A stretch of 45,124 bases of DNA. Origin: Pseudomonadota bacterium. GTDB lineage: Bacteria > Pseudomonadota > Gammaproteobacteria > Pseudomonadales > Pseudomonadaceae. The notes beneath the pieces were generated by a model. That model was not told where the DNA came from. It saw nothing but the letters and a program-made list of their open reading frames with translations, and made no database searches. The stretch spans positions 1 through 45,124 of the forward strand of contig JAEWGL010000065.1 of NCBI GenBank assembly GCA_023388335.1, in the 5' to 3' direction. Numbering within the stretch: the first letter of the stretch is position 1; each line of letters begins with the position of its first letter. Below are positions 24,514 through 32,764 of this stretch, one piece after another. The translations under genes were made by a program, and so were the position numbers.

Positions 24514-24969
24514 TCAGCCCTGGAGCGCGCTGGCGAACGCCGCCAGCCAAGGCTCGGCATCGGTTTCGGGGGTGACCGTCTCGCTGGCGTCCAGGCGCAG
24601 CATCGGCTGGATTTCGCGCAGGCCCAGCTCGATGAACAGTTCACGCAGCTGCTCGCCGCCGCCGCAGTAGGTATCCCCATAGCTGGAGTCGCCCAAGGCG
24701 ATCACCGCGCCTGGCAAGCCGCGCCACTCGCCGGGCAGCACATCGCGGATGCTGCTGAACAAGGGCATCAGGTTGTCTGGGAGTTCGCCCATGCCGGTGG
24801 TCGAGGTCACCGCGAGAAACGCATCCGGGGCAAAGCCCTGAAGATCCTGCAAGGTGGCGCGCGCGGCGTGCCAGGCTTCGAAGCCGGCGGACTTGAGCTG
24901 GGATTCGGCGTGGCGGGCAACTTCTTCGGCGGTGCCGTACACCGAGCCGGAAAGAATGACGACTTTCAT
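24514..24969 (-). CDS. MioC-like flavodoxin
   Basis: 151 residues, flavodoxin fold. The FMN phosphate loop is SGSVYGTAEEVA at the N-terminus, and VTSTTGMGELPDN and LGDSSYGDTYCGGGEQL form the FMN isoalloxazine loops. It matches the MioC/short-flavodoxin group. It carries electrons in the cytoplasm; in E. coli MioC supports biotin synthase. The start at 24969 begins exactly at the FMN strand MKVVILSGS; the longer frame adds 71 unrelated residues. It is divergent from the FMN-binding LOV gene with about 110 bp between, so a shared light-responsive promoter region is possible. Confidence 0.85.
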   Translation of the reverse strand: MKVVILSGSVYGTAEEVARHAESQLKSAGFEAWHAARATLQDLQGFAPDAFLAVTSTTGMGELPDNLMPLFSSIRDVLPGEWRGLPGAVIALGDSSYGDTYCGGGEQLRELFIELGLREIQPMLRLDASETVTPETDAEPWLAAFASALQG

Positions 24970-25077
24970 CAGAGGATTCCGAAACTGAGTAAAAACGTAG
25001 GATACTAGCATCGGCGAGTGGCAAAAGGCCGCTTCGCTGGTCTTTACTACCAAGTCCCCCTCTTGCATGGCCTGGAC

Positions 25078-25515
25078 ATGATCAACGCGCAACTGCTGCA
25101 ATCCATGATCGATGCGTCGAACGACGGCATCGTGGTCGCTGAACAGGAAGGCGATGACACCATTCTCATCTACGTGAATCAAGCCTTCGAACGCCTGACC
25201 GGCTATGAGGCCACCGAGATCCTCTACCAGGATTGCCGCTTCCTGCAGGGCGATGACCGCGACCAGCTCGGCCGCGCACGGATCCGCCGCGCACTCGCCG
25301 AAGGCATGCCATGCCGGGAGATCTTGCGTAACTACCGCAAGGATGGCGGCGCGTTCTGGAACGAGCTGTCGATCACACCGGTACGCAATGCCGCCGACCG
25401 CCGCACCTATTTCATCGGCATCCAGAAGGACGTTACGCGCCAGGTCGAGCTGGAACGCGAACTGGCCGAGGCGCGCGCGCGCCTGGAACGACTGGAAATC
25501 AAGCTACGCACCTGA
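25078..25515 (+). CDS. Short LOV-domain blue-light receptor (SB1-LOV-like)
   Basis: 145 residues: one PAS/LOV domain (about 15-118) with short helical ends and no effector domain. The flavin-binding signature is DCRFLQGDDRDQ, with the photoactive cysteine at Cys53. This is the position and context of Cys53 in P. putida SB1-LOV, which binds FMN and forms a cysteinyl adduct in blue light. The C-terminal helix (ELERELAEARARLERLEIKL) is the dimerising Jalpha-like coil. The start MINAQLLQSM at 25078 matches that protein. In P. putida this receptor is reported to act together with class II LitR regulators, one relative of which lies at 26187. Confidence 0.92.
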   Translation: MINAQLLQSMIDASNDGIVVAEQEGDDTILIYVNQAFERLTGYEATEILYQDCRFLQGDDRDQLGRARIRRALAEGMPCREILRNYRKDGGAFWNELSITPVRNAADRRTYFIGIQKDVTRQVELERELAEARARLERLEIKLRT

Positions 25516-25584
25516 CAAAGCGCTTTTTCACCGTCCATTCGATGAAACAATCGCCAACACGTATCGCTACCCTAGAGTTCGACC

Positions 25585-26202
25585 ATGCACGTAGATGCCC
25601 TCCTGACCCAGGATGAGCTGGATTTCATACAGAACATGCAGCATTTACCGCAATTGAACCTGGCCGACCCCTCGTTGGGCCTGCTGGTCAATGGCGACCC
25701 CCAGCTCAAGGACCTGCTCACTCGCCTGGTGGCCAACGAGCAAGTCACCCTGCAGGCGCAGTACAACAACCAGCAACTGAGTTTTCCGCTGCAACTGGTC
25801 GAAGACGAGTTCCACGCCTTGCACCTGCAACTGGGTTCGCCAAACATCTACGAAGACGGCCCGACCCTGCGGCCCTGGCGCCTGTCGCTGGACACGCCGG
25901 CGGCGCTGATCAACGAAAATGGCCAGGCCAGCGGGCTATGGGTGCGGGATATTTCCTTCAAGGGTGCATTGCTGGAGCTGCGCGGCCTGCCTAAGGCGCC
26001 GGCCCGCTTCAGTCTGCGTTTCGCCCCCGAAGGCATCGCACCGATCGGGGTTCAAGGGGTATTGCGGCAACGCATCGGCCCCCATCTGGTGGCCTACGAC
26101 CTGGGCCACGGCCCGGCAGAAGAGACCGAACGGTTGCGCGAATACATCCTCCAGGCCCATCGTCGGGCCCATCCGGAACTGCATACTCAGGTATCCAGAT
26201 GA
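25585..26202 (+). CDS. PilZ-domain protein (YcgR-like)
   Basis: 205 residues. The N-terminal 90 residues are a YcgR-N-like beta domain. A PilZ domain then spans about 92-190 with the c-di-GMP motif DISFKG (122-127). The companion RxxxR motif is not intact: the sequence at 96-99 is RPWR with Leu where the first Arg should stand, so binding may be weak or altered. Known of the family: c-di-GMP effectors for motility or biofilm. It is on the same strand and 69 bp after the LOV gene, perhaps in one transcript. It overlaps the MerR gene's end by 16 bp on the other strand. Confidence 0.72.
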   Translation: MHVDALLTQDELDFIQNMQHLPQLNLADPSLGLLVNGDPQLKDLLTRLVANEQVTLQAQYNNQQLSFPLQLVEDEFHALHLQLGSPNIYEDGPTLRPWRLSLDTPAALINENGQASGLWVRDISFKGALLELRGLPKAPARFSLRFAPEGIAPIGVQGVLRQRIGPHLVAYDLGHGPAEETERLREYILQAHRRAHPELHTQVSR

Positions 26203-27125
26203 CCGGCCAGGCTCTGCTGCAGGCGTCGGCGCATCTGCCCGGCTTCGGCGCCCAGGCATGCCACCTGGCTGCGGGCGAGGCTCTCCTGGGCCATCTCGGC
26301 CATCTCGCCGGCGAGCAATAGCGGGCATTCCACCCCCAATGCCAGGCGCGCCAGGCGCTTGCTAAGCCCGACACCCGGCTGGCGGTTGGAGAACAGCACC
26401 AACGCGTGAGGCTTGAGGCGTTCGCAGACCAGCGTCAGTTCGTCCAGCGGTTGTCCGGGTGCCAGCACCGTCACGGCGATTTCATCGCTGCCCAGCAGCA
26501 AGCCGGCCACCAGCAACTCCAGCTCGGGCAAGTGTTCGCCCAAGGGCGCCAGCACTATGTGCTGGGACTGTGACTCGCGCATCAGGTGCAGGCGCTGCAG
26601 CACGCGGGCGCGCAGGAAGTGGTCGAGGAACAGCCACTCGCTGGTCTGCCCGAACCTCTCGCGCTCGCTGCGCAGGGCCAGCCACACCGGCATGAACACC
26701 CCATCGAACACCTGCGCCAGCGGGTAGCTGGCAAACACCTGGCCATACACCTGCTCCAGGCGCATGCCATCGAAGGCGTGGACCGCCTGGCGCACCTGGG
26801 CCTGCCAGCGCGCCTGTTGATCAGGGGTGGATGAGACTTCGACAACGCCCTTGAGCGATTGACGGGCCAGGATGCGGCCGACCTTGCTCACCGCCACTCC
26901 ACGATCGAGCCAACCGAGGATGCTGCGGATGTCGTCGATGTCTGCCTGGCAGTAGAGTCTGTGCCCACTTTCGGTGCGTTTAGGCTGGATCAGCCCATAA
27001 CGGCGCTCCCATGCGCGCAGGGTCACCGGGTTGACGCCTGTCAGTCGGGAGACTTCACGGATCGGAAACAACACTTCGTGGTCAAGGTGGGCAACCGTAG
27101 GGGAAGCGGGAACCTGTTCGTTCAT
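26187..27125 (-). CDS. MerR family regulator, class II LitR/CarH-like
   Basis: 312 residues. The MerR winged helix covers 17-85 (VNPVTLRAWERRYGLIQPKR). A four-helix bundle (about 105-185) and a Rossmann-like B12-binding-type domain (about 188-305) follow, the CarH/LitR architecture. The cobalamin motif (E/D-x-H-x-x-G) is absent: the aligned stretch is GEHLPELELL at 196-205. The W-x9-EH motif of the bundle is also missing. This fits class II LitR of P. putida (PplR type), which lack B12 and work with the short LOV receptor (reported). It is divergent from the ABM-fold gene at 27351, its likely target. Confidence 0.82.
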   Translation of the reverse strand: MNEQVPASPTVAHLDHEVLFPIREVSRLTGVNPVTLRAWERRYGLIQPKRTESGHRLYCQADIDDIRSILGWLDRGVAVSKVGRILARQSLKGVVEVSSTPDQQARWQAQVRQAVHAFDGMRLEQVYGQVFASYPLAQVFDGVFMPVWLALRSERERFGQTSEWLFLDHFLRARVLQRLHLMRESQSQHIVLAPLGEHLPELELLVAGLLLGSDEIAVTVLAPGQPLDELTLVCERLKPHALVLFSNRQPGVGLSKRLARLALGVECPLLLAGEMAEMAQESLARSQVACLGAEAGQMRRRLQQSLAGHLDT

Positions 27126-27350
27126 TGCCGGAAAACCACATTATGTGCATACGAATCGGCATTCTACGCCGGTAAACCTGCCCCAGTCATGGCCGGACAG
27201 ACTGTACGTTCACATCTAAAACTGACGGGTCATGGAATTCAGGTGATAATCCGTGCCCGATTCTTGCAAGCACGCTTGCGTCGCCCACCACCCCGGGCGC
27301 CGTACCAGGGGCCAGCTACCCGCCATGCCCCCGTTGCCAGGAGATACACG

Positions 27351-27923
27351 ATGTCTACCCCACCCGTAACCATGATGGTGTCGCGCCGCGCCGCCCATGG
27401 TCGCTACCAGGACTTGCTGGCCTGGCTGCATGAAGGCGAACAACTGGCCACCGACTTCCCCGGCTACCTGGGCTCGGGCATTCTTGCCCCACCCGTCGGC
27501 GGCGACGAGTTCCAGATCATCTTCCGTTTCACCAACGAACAGACCCTGCATGCCTGGGAGCATTCGGCGTCGCGCCGCACCTGGTTGCAACGCGGCAATG
27601 GCCTGTTCGAGCGCCCACAGGAGCAGCGCGTGAGCAGCATGGACGGCTGGTTCGGCACGTCGCGGGTACAGCGCCCGCCGCGCTGGAAACAGGCCGTGGC
27701 GATCTGGCTGGCGTTTTTTCCGGTCTCGCTGCTGTTCAATATGCTGTTCGGCCACTGGCTGGCGGCGCTGGACCTGGTCCCGCGCGTGCTGCTCAGCACC
27801 CTGGGCCTGACGCCGGTGATGGTCTACCTGTTCATCCCGCTGTCGACCCGCCTGCTCGCCCCTTGGCTCAATGCCGTGCCGGCGACAGCCGACGACACCG
27901 CGCGCGGGCTGCGCAGCCGCTGA
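27351..27923 (+). CDS. ABM-fold monooxygenase-like membrane protein
   Basis: 190 residues. An N-terminal antibiotic-biosynthesis-monooxygenase (ABM) ferredoxin-like domain (about 5-105) is followed by two C-terminal membrane helices (AVAIWLAFFPVSLLFNMLFG and VLLSTLGLTPVMVYLFIPL). This ABM-plus-two-helix form is common in proteobacteria, with no proven reaction. It heads the plus-strand series leading to folM and is divergent from the MerR regulator, so light or the LOV partner may control it (inference). The longer frame upstream is spurious; the start MSTPPVTMMVSRR has AGGAGA upstream. Confidence 0.8.
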   Translation: MSTPPVTMMVSRRAAHGRYQDLLAWLHEGEQLATDFPGYLGSGILAPPVGGDEFQIIFRFTNEQTLHAWEHSASRRTWLQRGNGLFERPQEQRVSSMDGWFGTSRVQRPPRWKQAVAIWLAFFPVSLLFNMLFGHWLAALDLVPRVLLSTLGLTPVMVYLFIPLSTRLLAPWLNAVPATADDTARGLRSR

Positions 27924-28002
27924 GCCGGGTACACGCAAGGCGCGGCAGTTCGGGTATGCTGGGGCCATTCACGCACAGCCGAATAAGTTGACCGTCCCCA
28001 AG

Positions 28003-28695
28003 ATGAACAGCCCAATTCTCGTTACCGGAGCCAGCCAGCGTGTCGGGCTGGCCTTGGCCCTCGAACTGGCACAGGCCGGCCATACGGTTGTTAGTGCCAG
28101 CCGCAGCATCCATCCGCAGGCCCCGCACCCGAACATCATCCAGTTCCAGGCTGACTTGTGCGAGGAAGCCGACCGCCTGGCCCTGATCGACCACCTGCAG
28201 CATCACTACGCCGGGTTGCGGGCGATCATCCATAATGCTTCTGTATGGCTGGACGACGGCATGGAAAACCTGCAGACCATGTTCCGCCTGCACGTCGAGG
28301 CGCCCTACCACCTCAACCTGGCCCTCGGCGAACTGCTGGCCAAGGTCGACAAGGCCGATATCATCCATATCTGTGACGAAACCTCGTCGCGCGGCAGCAA
28401 GAGCCATATCGGCTATGCCGCGACCAAGGCCGCGCTGCAGAACATGGTGCTGTCGTTTGCCGAAAAGTACGCGCCCAGCGTACGCGTCAACGGTATCCTG
28501 CCGGGGCTGCTGATCTTCAAGGAAGATGGCGACCAGGCGTACCGCGAGCAGGCGCTGAAAAAGGCCCTGCTGGAATTCGAGCCAGGCGCCCAGCCGCTGG
28601 TCGAGGCGGTGATGTTCCTGCTCCAGAGCCAGTACAGCACCGGCAGCCAAGTGGTCATCAACGGTGGCCGCCATCTGAAGAACCGCATTGCCTGA
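28003..28695 (+). CDS. folM: Dihydromonapterin reductase FolM
   Basis: 230 residues, SDR family pteridine reductase. The cofactor loop is TGASQRVG (8-15), distinct from the TGxxxGxG of ordinary SDRs and typical of FolM/PTR1. The catalytic Tyr and Lys are in IGYAATKAAL, and the ending GGRHLKNR is a FolM hallmark. It reduces dihydromonapterin (and dihydrofolate) to the tetrahydro form with NADPH. In Pseudomonas tetrahydromonapterin is the cofactor of phenylalanine hydroxylase, which feeds tyrosine to the hmg pathway also in this window. Followed at 10 bp by the DUF1244 gene. Confidence 0.9.
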   Translation: MNSPILVTGASQRVGLALALELAQAGHTVVSASRSIHPQAPHPNIIQFQADLCEEADRLALIDHLQHHYAGLRAIIHNASVWLDDGMENLQTMFRLHVEAPYHLNLALGELLAKVDKADIIHICDETSSRGSKSHIGYAATKAALQNMVLSFAEKYAPSVRVNGILPGLLIFKEDGDQAYREQALKKALLEFEPGAQPLVEAVMFLLQSQYSTGSQVVINGGRHLKNRIA

Positions 28696-28705
28696 GAGAA
28701 GCCCA

Positions 28706-29002
28706 ATGACCCCTCAAGAACAGCTCGAACTCGAAGCCGCCGCCTTCCGGCGCCTGGTCGAACACCTGCGCACGCGCACCGATGTGCAGAACATCGACCT
28801 GATGAACCTCTCCGGTTTCTGCCGCAACTGCCTGTCCAAGTGGTACAAGGCCGCGGCTGATGAGCGGCAGATCGACCTGAGCCTGGATGATGCCCGCGAA
28901 GTCGTGTACGGCATGCCCTATGGCGAGTGGAAAGCCCAATACCAGAAAGAAGCCAGCGCCGAGCAGCAAGCGGCGTTCAACCAAGGAAAGCCCCGTGACT
29001 GA
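28706..29002 (+). CDS. DUF1244 family small protein
   Basis: 98 residues, all helical, with the highly conserved core MNLSGFCRNCLSKWYKAA. Its two cysteines three residues apart could bind a metal or form a disulfide. It matches DUF1244, whose structure is known but whose function is not. It starts 10 bp after folM and its last codons overlap the GTG start of the HopJ-like gene by 8 bp, so the three genes are very likely co-translated. The same folM-DUF1244-hopJ set recurs in Pseudomonas (from memory). Confidence 0.87.
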   Translation: MTPQEQLELEAAAFRRLVEHLRTRTDVQNIDLMNLSGFCRNCLSKWYKAAADERQIDLSLDDAREVVYGMPYGEWKAQYQKEASAEQQAAFNQGKPRD

Positions 29003-29336
29003 TCTGAATACCCTGCGCGACAGCCTCGACAGCGGCAATCACGCCTTTGCCGACACCCTGGCGTTCATTGCCGCGCACTACAGCTATGAGCCCCAGGCGT
29101 TCAGCAATGGCGGTGTGGAGAATGCCGCTGGCCAGAACGAGGGTTCTTGCAAGACGCTCGGCCTGGCCTTGCTCGAAGGCCTGAGCGACCAGCAGGCCCT
29201 GCTGGCTTTTGGTGAGCATTACCGCAGCGTCCTGGCGACTCCGGAAGGCCGCGACCACGCCAACATCCGCGCCCTCATGAGCCACGGTCTGGCGGGCGTG
29301 AAGTTCGCCGCGCAGCCGCTCAAGCGCCTGGGCTGA
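28995..29336 (+). CDS. HopJ-type protein
   Basis: 113 residues. Characteristic stretches are FIAAHYSYEPQAFSNGG and NAAGQNEGSCKTLGLALLEG, matching the HopJ family named after a Pseudomonas syringae candidate type III effector. It is a small conserved housekeeping-like protein in many proteobacteria without type III systems, so effector function here is doubtful. The start is GTG at 28995, supported by AAGGAAAG just upstream and by the family N-terminus (TDLNTLRDSL). It overlaps the convergent hydrolase gene by 17 bp. Confidence 0.87.
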   Translation: MTDLNTLRDSLDSGNHAFADTLAFIAAHYSYEPQAFSNGGVENAAGQNEGSCKTLGLALLEGLSDQQALLAFGEHYRSVLATPEGRDHANIRALMSHGLAGVKFAAQPLKRLG

Positions 29337-30261
29337 GACCTGCGCTCGCGCAGGGGACCACCTGTTCACCGGGTGTCCCCTGCGCCAGCCGCCCCTGCTG
29401 CAGCCACTGCAACGCAATGGGCCATAGCGTCTGGCGAAAGCGATCATGAAAGAACGCGAAATGACCGATTTCCCGCACACCGAACGCCTGCGGTGAAAGC
29501 CGTAGATGCAGCCGTTCAGCCGAACTGAAGTAGGCGAGCAGACGCTCCGTGGCCTCAATGGTGCCGAATGGATCGTCCGTCAGGCTGATCGCCAGGGTCG
29601 CGGCCCTGACCCGGGCGAACGGCAGTTCGTCCAGCAGCCGTGCGCTGGGCCTGTGTTCATACCGCGGGGTACGCGCCACCCAGTCCTGCACCACCCCGGC
29701 GGGCGTATCCTCCAGCCAGCCCAGGCGCTTGCCCGGAAAATAGCCGAACCACCATGTCAGCAGCGGCATCAGCACGTGCCACTTGCCCAGCAGCCGCCAG
29801 CGGCTGTCACGCGCGTAGTCACGCCAGTAGGCAAATTGCGCACCGACCATCACCAATCGGCGTATGCGCTCGGCCGACGGCGCCAGGCCCGCCGCGCAGC
29901 CGCCGAAGCTGTGGCCGACCACATCCACCGGCTGCCCGGGAAACATCTGCTGCGCCCTGTGCAACATGGCCTGGAAATCCAGCTGCGCCCAATCGCTCCA
30001 GGACGCCTGGAAGCCACGCAGCGAAGCCGGTCGCGACTCACCGATGCCGCGGTAATCGTACGTCAGGACATCGCAGCCCTGGGCGAACAGATAGTCGGCA
30101 AAGCGCGCGTAGTAGCGGCAACGCACCGAAGTGGCCGCATTGATGATCACCACCGGGCGTTCAGGATCAACGTCAGCATGGCGCCAGCAAAATCCCCCGA
30201 GGCTGTAGCCGTCGGCGGCGCATTGACGAAAAGGGCTGGCGGGTTGGGTGAGGCTGCTCAT
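29320..30261 (-). CDS. Alpha/beta hydrolase
   Basis: 313 residues. The nucleophile elbow is VGHSFGG (Ser), the acid lies in SLTDDPFGT, and the general base is probably His in REIGHFAFFH. The strand order and YDYRGIGESRP fit the serine aminopeptidase/YheT-like hydrolases. No signal peptide, so cytoplasmic. It sits between the folM set, with which it converges, and a GNAT gene on its own strand. Substrate unknown; ester or lipid hydrolysis is the general family role. Confidence 0.82.
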   Translation of the reverse strand: MSSLTQPASPFRQCAADGYSLGGFCWRHADVDPERPVVIINAATSVRCRYYARFADYLFAQGCDVLTYDYRGIGESRPASLRGFQASWSDWAQLDFQAMLHRAQQMFPGQPVDVVGHSFGGCAAGLAPSAERIRRLVMVGAQFAYWRDYARDSRWRLLGKWHVLMPLLTWWFGYFPGKRLGWLEDTPAGVVQDWVARTPRYEHRPSARLLDELPFARVRAATLAISLTDDPFGTIEATERLLAYFSSAERLHLRLSPQAFGVREIGHFAFFHDRFRQTLWPIALQWLQQGRLAQGTPGEQVVPCASAGLSPGA

Positions 30262-30341
30262 GATGGCTCCCTGCTGCGGCGTCGCACCGCGGCAGGCGGG
30301 CGGACACATTGTGATCCACCCACGCTAGCAAATTTCCGCGG

Positions 30342-31040
30342 TCAGGCCGCGCCTTCCGGCGTCGGCACCGCACGCGACACCCTTTCCTTGCGCAGACCTT
30401 CAAGGCGCGAACCTTCGTAGCAGGTTTCACGGAACAGCTTCCAGCGTCCGAACAGCCCATACACATGAGTCACTCGGCCTTGCTCGTGGTAGCCCATGCG
30501 CAGGTGCAATTTCATCGCGGGTACGTTGTGGGTTTCGACCACATCCACCACCTTGTTGCAGCCTTTGGCGCGCATGGTCTCCCAGAGTGCGATCTGTGCA
30601 TCCACCGACAGGCGACTGCCGAAGTAGCGGCGGATCATCTCGCCACCGAACTCGAAGAACTCCCCCGGCTTCACCGGGAAGGTGCAGCCGTAGTAATGAC
30701 GGTCATGATAGTCGCGCATACTGGCCCAGATGAAAGCGATGGCATCGCCCTGCTCATCCAGATACATGTGGCCGGTATGGCCTTCGGCGGCCAGTTCGCG
30801 CATGGTCTGGACGCGATCGCCGAAATGTCGGGCAAAGGCATCGGCGTTCTGCTGGGTGATCTCCACCCGTTGCACTGGCGGATGATCCCTAAGGGTATGA
30901 GGCGCTACCGGTGTGACCAGGTCGCGCTCCATCCACAGCAATTCCCAGTGGAAGAACACATAGCGTTCAACCAAAGTGTCCAGGGTTCGGCGCAGACCTT
31001 TTTGCCTGATTCTTTCTCTTAGTTTTCTCAATGCACCCAT
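30342..31040 (-). CDS. GNAT family N-acetyltransferase-like protein
   Basis: 232 residues. The N-terminal 50 residues are basic and helical (GALRKLRERIRQKGLRRTLD). A GNAT fold follows (about 70-200), with the late strands GCNKVVDVVETHNVPAMKLHLRMGY being the classical CoA-side helix and Tyr. The expected (Q/R)xxGx(G/A) acetyl-CoA loop is not clear, so activity on acetyl-CoA is uncertain. Start chosen at 31040 (MGALRKL). Function unknown; no partner gene in the surroundings. Confidence 0.72.
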   Translation of the reverse strand: MGALRKLRERIRQKGLRRTLDTLVERYVFFHWELLWMERDLVTPVAPHTLRDHPPVQRVEITQQNADAFARHFGDRVQTMRELAAEGHTGHMYLDEQGDAIAFIWASMRDYHDRHYYGCTFPVKPGEFFEFGGEMIRRYFGSRLSVDAQIALWETMRAKGCNKVVDVVETHNVPAMKLHLRMGYHEQGRVTHVYGLFGRWKLFRETCYEGSRLEGLRKERVSRAVPTPEGAA

Positions 31041-31205
31041 ACTGCCTCCCAAGCCACGGCGATTTTGCCCAGCCATTAGGAGCGGTATAGATCAGCACCA
31101 CTGATCTCATGGCAATGAGCCAGCGGGGGAATTGTTTCAAGATATGAAATAAATCTGGCGGGAACAACGCAACCATTAAAAATGGCTGCGCTGTTAGGGA
31201 CTTAC

Positions 31206-32405
31206 TTACAGCTCGACGCAGTCGAACCGTACATCGGTAGCCACATCTTCGTCATAATTGACGTCGCTGCGTTCGAAGCCGAACAGGTTGAGGAACTCGC
31301 GCTTATAGCCAGCGTAATCGGTCAGCTGGAACAGGTTCTCGGTGCTCACCTGTGGCCACAGCGCCTTGCAGGCATCCTGCACGTCATCACGCAGTTCCCA
31401 GTCGTCCAGACGCAGGCGGCCTTCTGTATCGAGCTCGGCCGGTTGGCCGTCTTCACGGTACAGGCGATCACGGAACATGCGATTGAGCTGGTCACCGGTG
31501 CCCTCGTGGACGCCTTTTTCCTTCATGATCTTGAAGACCATGGAGAGGTACAACGGCATCACCGGAATCGCCGAGCTGGCCTGGGTCACGACCGACTTGA
31601 GCACCGCCACGTTGGCGCCACCGCCGACCTTCTGGTTCAGGCGCTTGGCCGTCTCGTCCAAGTCCTGCTTGGCCTTGCCCAGCGCGCCGTGCCAGTAGAT
31701 CGGCCAGGTGATCTCGGTGCCGATGTAGCTGAAGGCCACGGTGCGTGCCTGCGGCGCCAGCACGCCAGCGGCATCCAGCGCATCGATCCACAGCTGCCAG
31801 TCCTGGCCGCCCATCACGGTGACGGTATCGGCGATTTCCTGCTCGGAAGCCGGCTCGATCGACGCCTCGATGATGGTGTCCTTGTTGGTGTCGATGGCGG
31901 TCGACTTGTACGGCTGGCCGATCGGCTTGAGCGCCGAGCGCACCAGTTCGCCGGTTTGCGGCAGCTTGCGCACTGGCGAGGCCAGGGAGTAGATGACCAG
32001 GTCGACCGTGCCGCCCATTTCGGTCTTGATCAGCTCGATGACCTTGGCGCGGGCTTCATCGGAGAAGGCATCGCCATTGATCGACTTGCTGTACAGGCCC
32101 TCGGCCTTGGCGAACTTGTCGAAGGCGGCGGCGTTGTACCAGCCGGCGGTGCCAGGCTTGGTCTCGGTACCCGACTTCTCGAAGAACACGCCCAGGGTGT
32201 CGGCCTTGAAACCGAATGCTGCGGTGATACGCGCTGCCAGGCCGTAGCCGCTGGAAGCACCGATCACCAGGACCTTCTTCGGCCCATCCTCGCGCACGCC
32301 CAGCTTGCGGGTGGCTTCGATCTGGTCACGGACATTGAGTTCACAGCCTTTCGGATGGGTCGTGGTGCAGATGAAACCGCGGACTTTAGGATGAATGATG
32401 GCCAA
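31206..32405 (-). CDS. fabV: FabV enoyl-[acyl-carrier-protein] reductase
   Basis: 399 residues. The NADH-binding site is LVIGASSGYGLAARI; the active pair has Tyr and Lys nine residues apart in IYWHGALGKAK, the Y-x8-K motif of FabV. It performs the last reduction of fatty acid elongation (trans-2-enoyl to acyl). Known of FabV: it is naturally insensitive to triclosan, unlike FabI. The start is TTG, placed by a GAGGT Shine-Dalgarno seven bases upstream and by the family N-terminus (AIIHPKVRGFI); no ATG or GTG is available at this position. Confidence 0.92.
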   Translation of the reverse strand: MAIIHPKVRGFICTTTHPKGCELNVRDQIEATRKLGVREDGPKKVLVIGASSGYGLAARITAAFGFKADTLGVFFEKSGTETKPGTAGWYNAAAFDKFAKAEGLYSKSINGDAFSDEARAKVIELIKTEMGGTVDLVIYSLASPVRKLPQTGELVRSALKPIGQPYKSTAIDTNKDTIIEASIEPASEQEIADTVTVMGGQDWQLWIDALDAAGVLAPQARTVAFSYIGTEITWPIYWHGALGKAKQDLDETAKRLNQKVGGGANVAVLKSVVTQASSAIPVMPLYLSMVFKIMKEKGVHEGTGDQLNRMFRDRLYREDGQPAELDTEGRLRLDDWELRDDVQDACKALWPQVSTENLFQLTDYAGYKREFLNLFGFERSDVNYDEDVATDVRFDCVEL

Positions 32406-32596
32406 TGTCTGTACCTCATCAGGTGTTTAAGCATGCTCGCGCGCCTTGGCAGGCGGCGAACCGTTCGATTAGTGGGTGAGACTACACCCGGACGCTATCC
32501 GACACATCTTAAGGGTTGATGGCGGGGTTCAAAAGCGTGCTAGCCCCATTGCCCTTGCACAAAGCCTTTTCGACTGCTTGCATGTAGGCCGCCTGA

Positions 32597-32758
32597 TCGA
32601 CTCAAGGAAGATTGCTCCACAGCCGAGAGCAGGTCGATGCGCTGTTCGCGCAGATGGAGATTGTGCATCTGCATGAACTCGATGAACTGGGCTCGAGCCT
32701 GCGCGGGCCCAAGCACTGGCATTGCTTCGATCTCATCGCCCGCAAGCCATCACGGTGA
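32597..32758 (+). pseudogene. C-terminal remnant of a SAM-dependent methyltransferase
   Basis: In this frame a stop at 32594 is followed by about 53 codons ending at a TGA. They read like the tail of a class I methyltransferase: QVDALFAQMEIVHLHELDE, then KHWHCFDLIARKPSR. The pattern HWH-F-LIARKP at the very end is typical of tellurite-resistance-type methyltransferases. No start codon, no SAM-binding motif GxGxG and no upstream continuation is found in the 190 bp before it, so the gene is truncated. The stop lies 6 bp before the GNAT start. Confidence 0.6.
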
Positions 32759-32764
32759 ACAGAC

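Noticed and set aside
31182..32519. 445-codon open frame on the plus strand
   Set aside because: Antisense to fabV, without family resemblance; typical GC-driven shadow.
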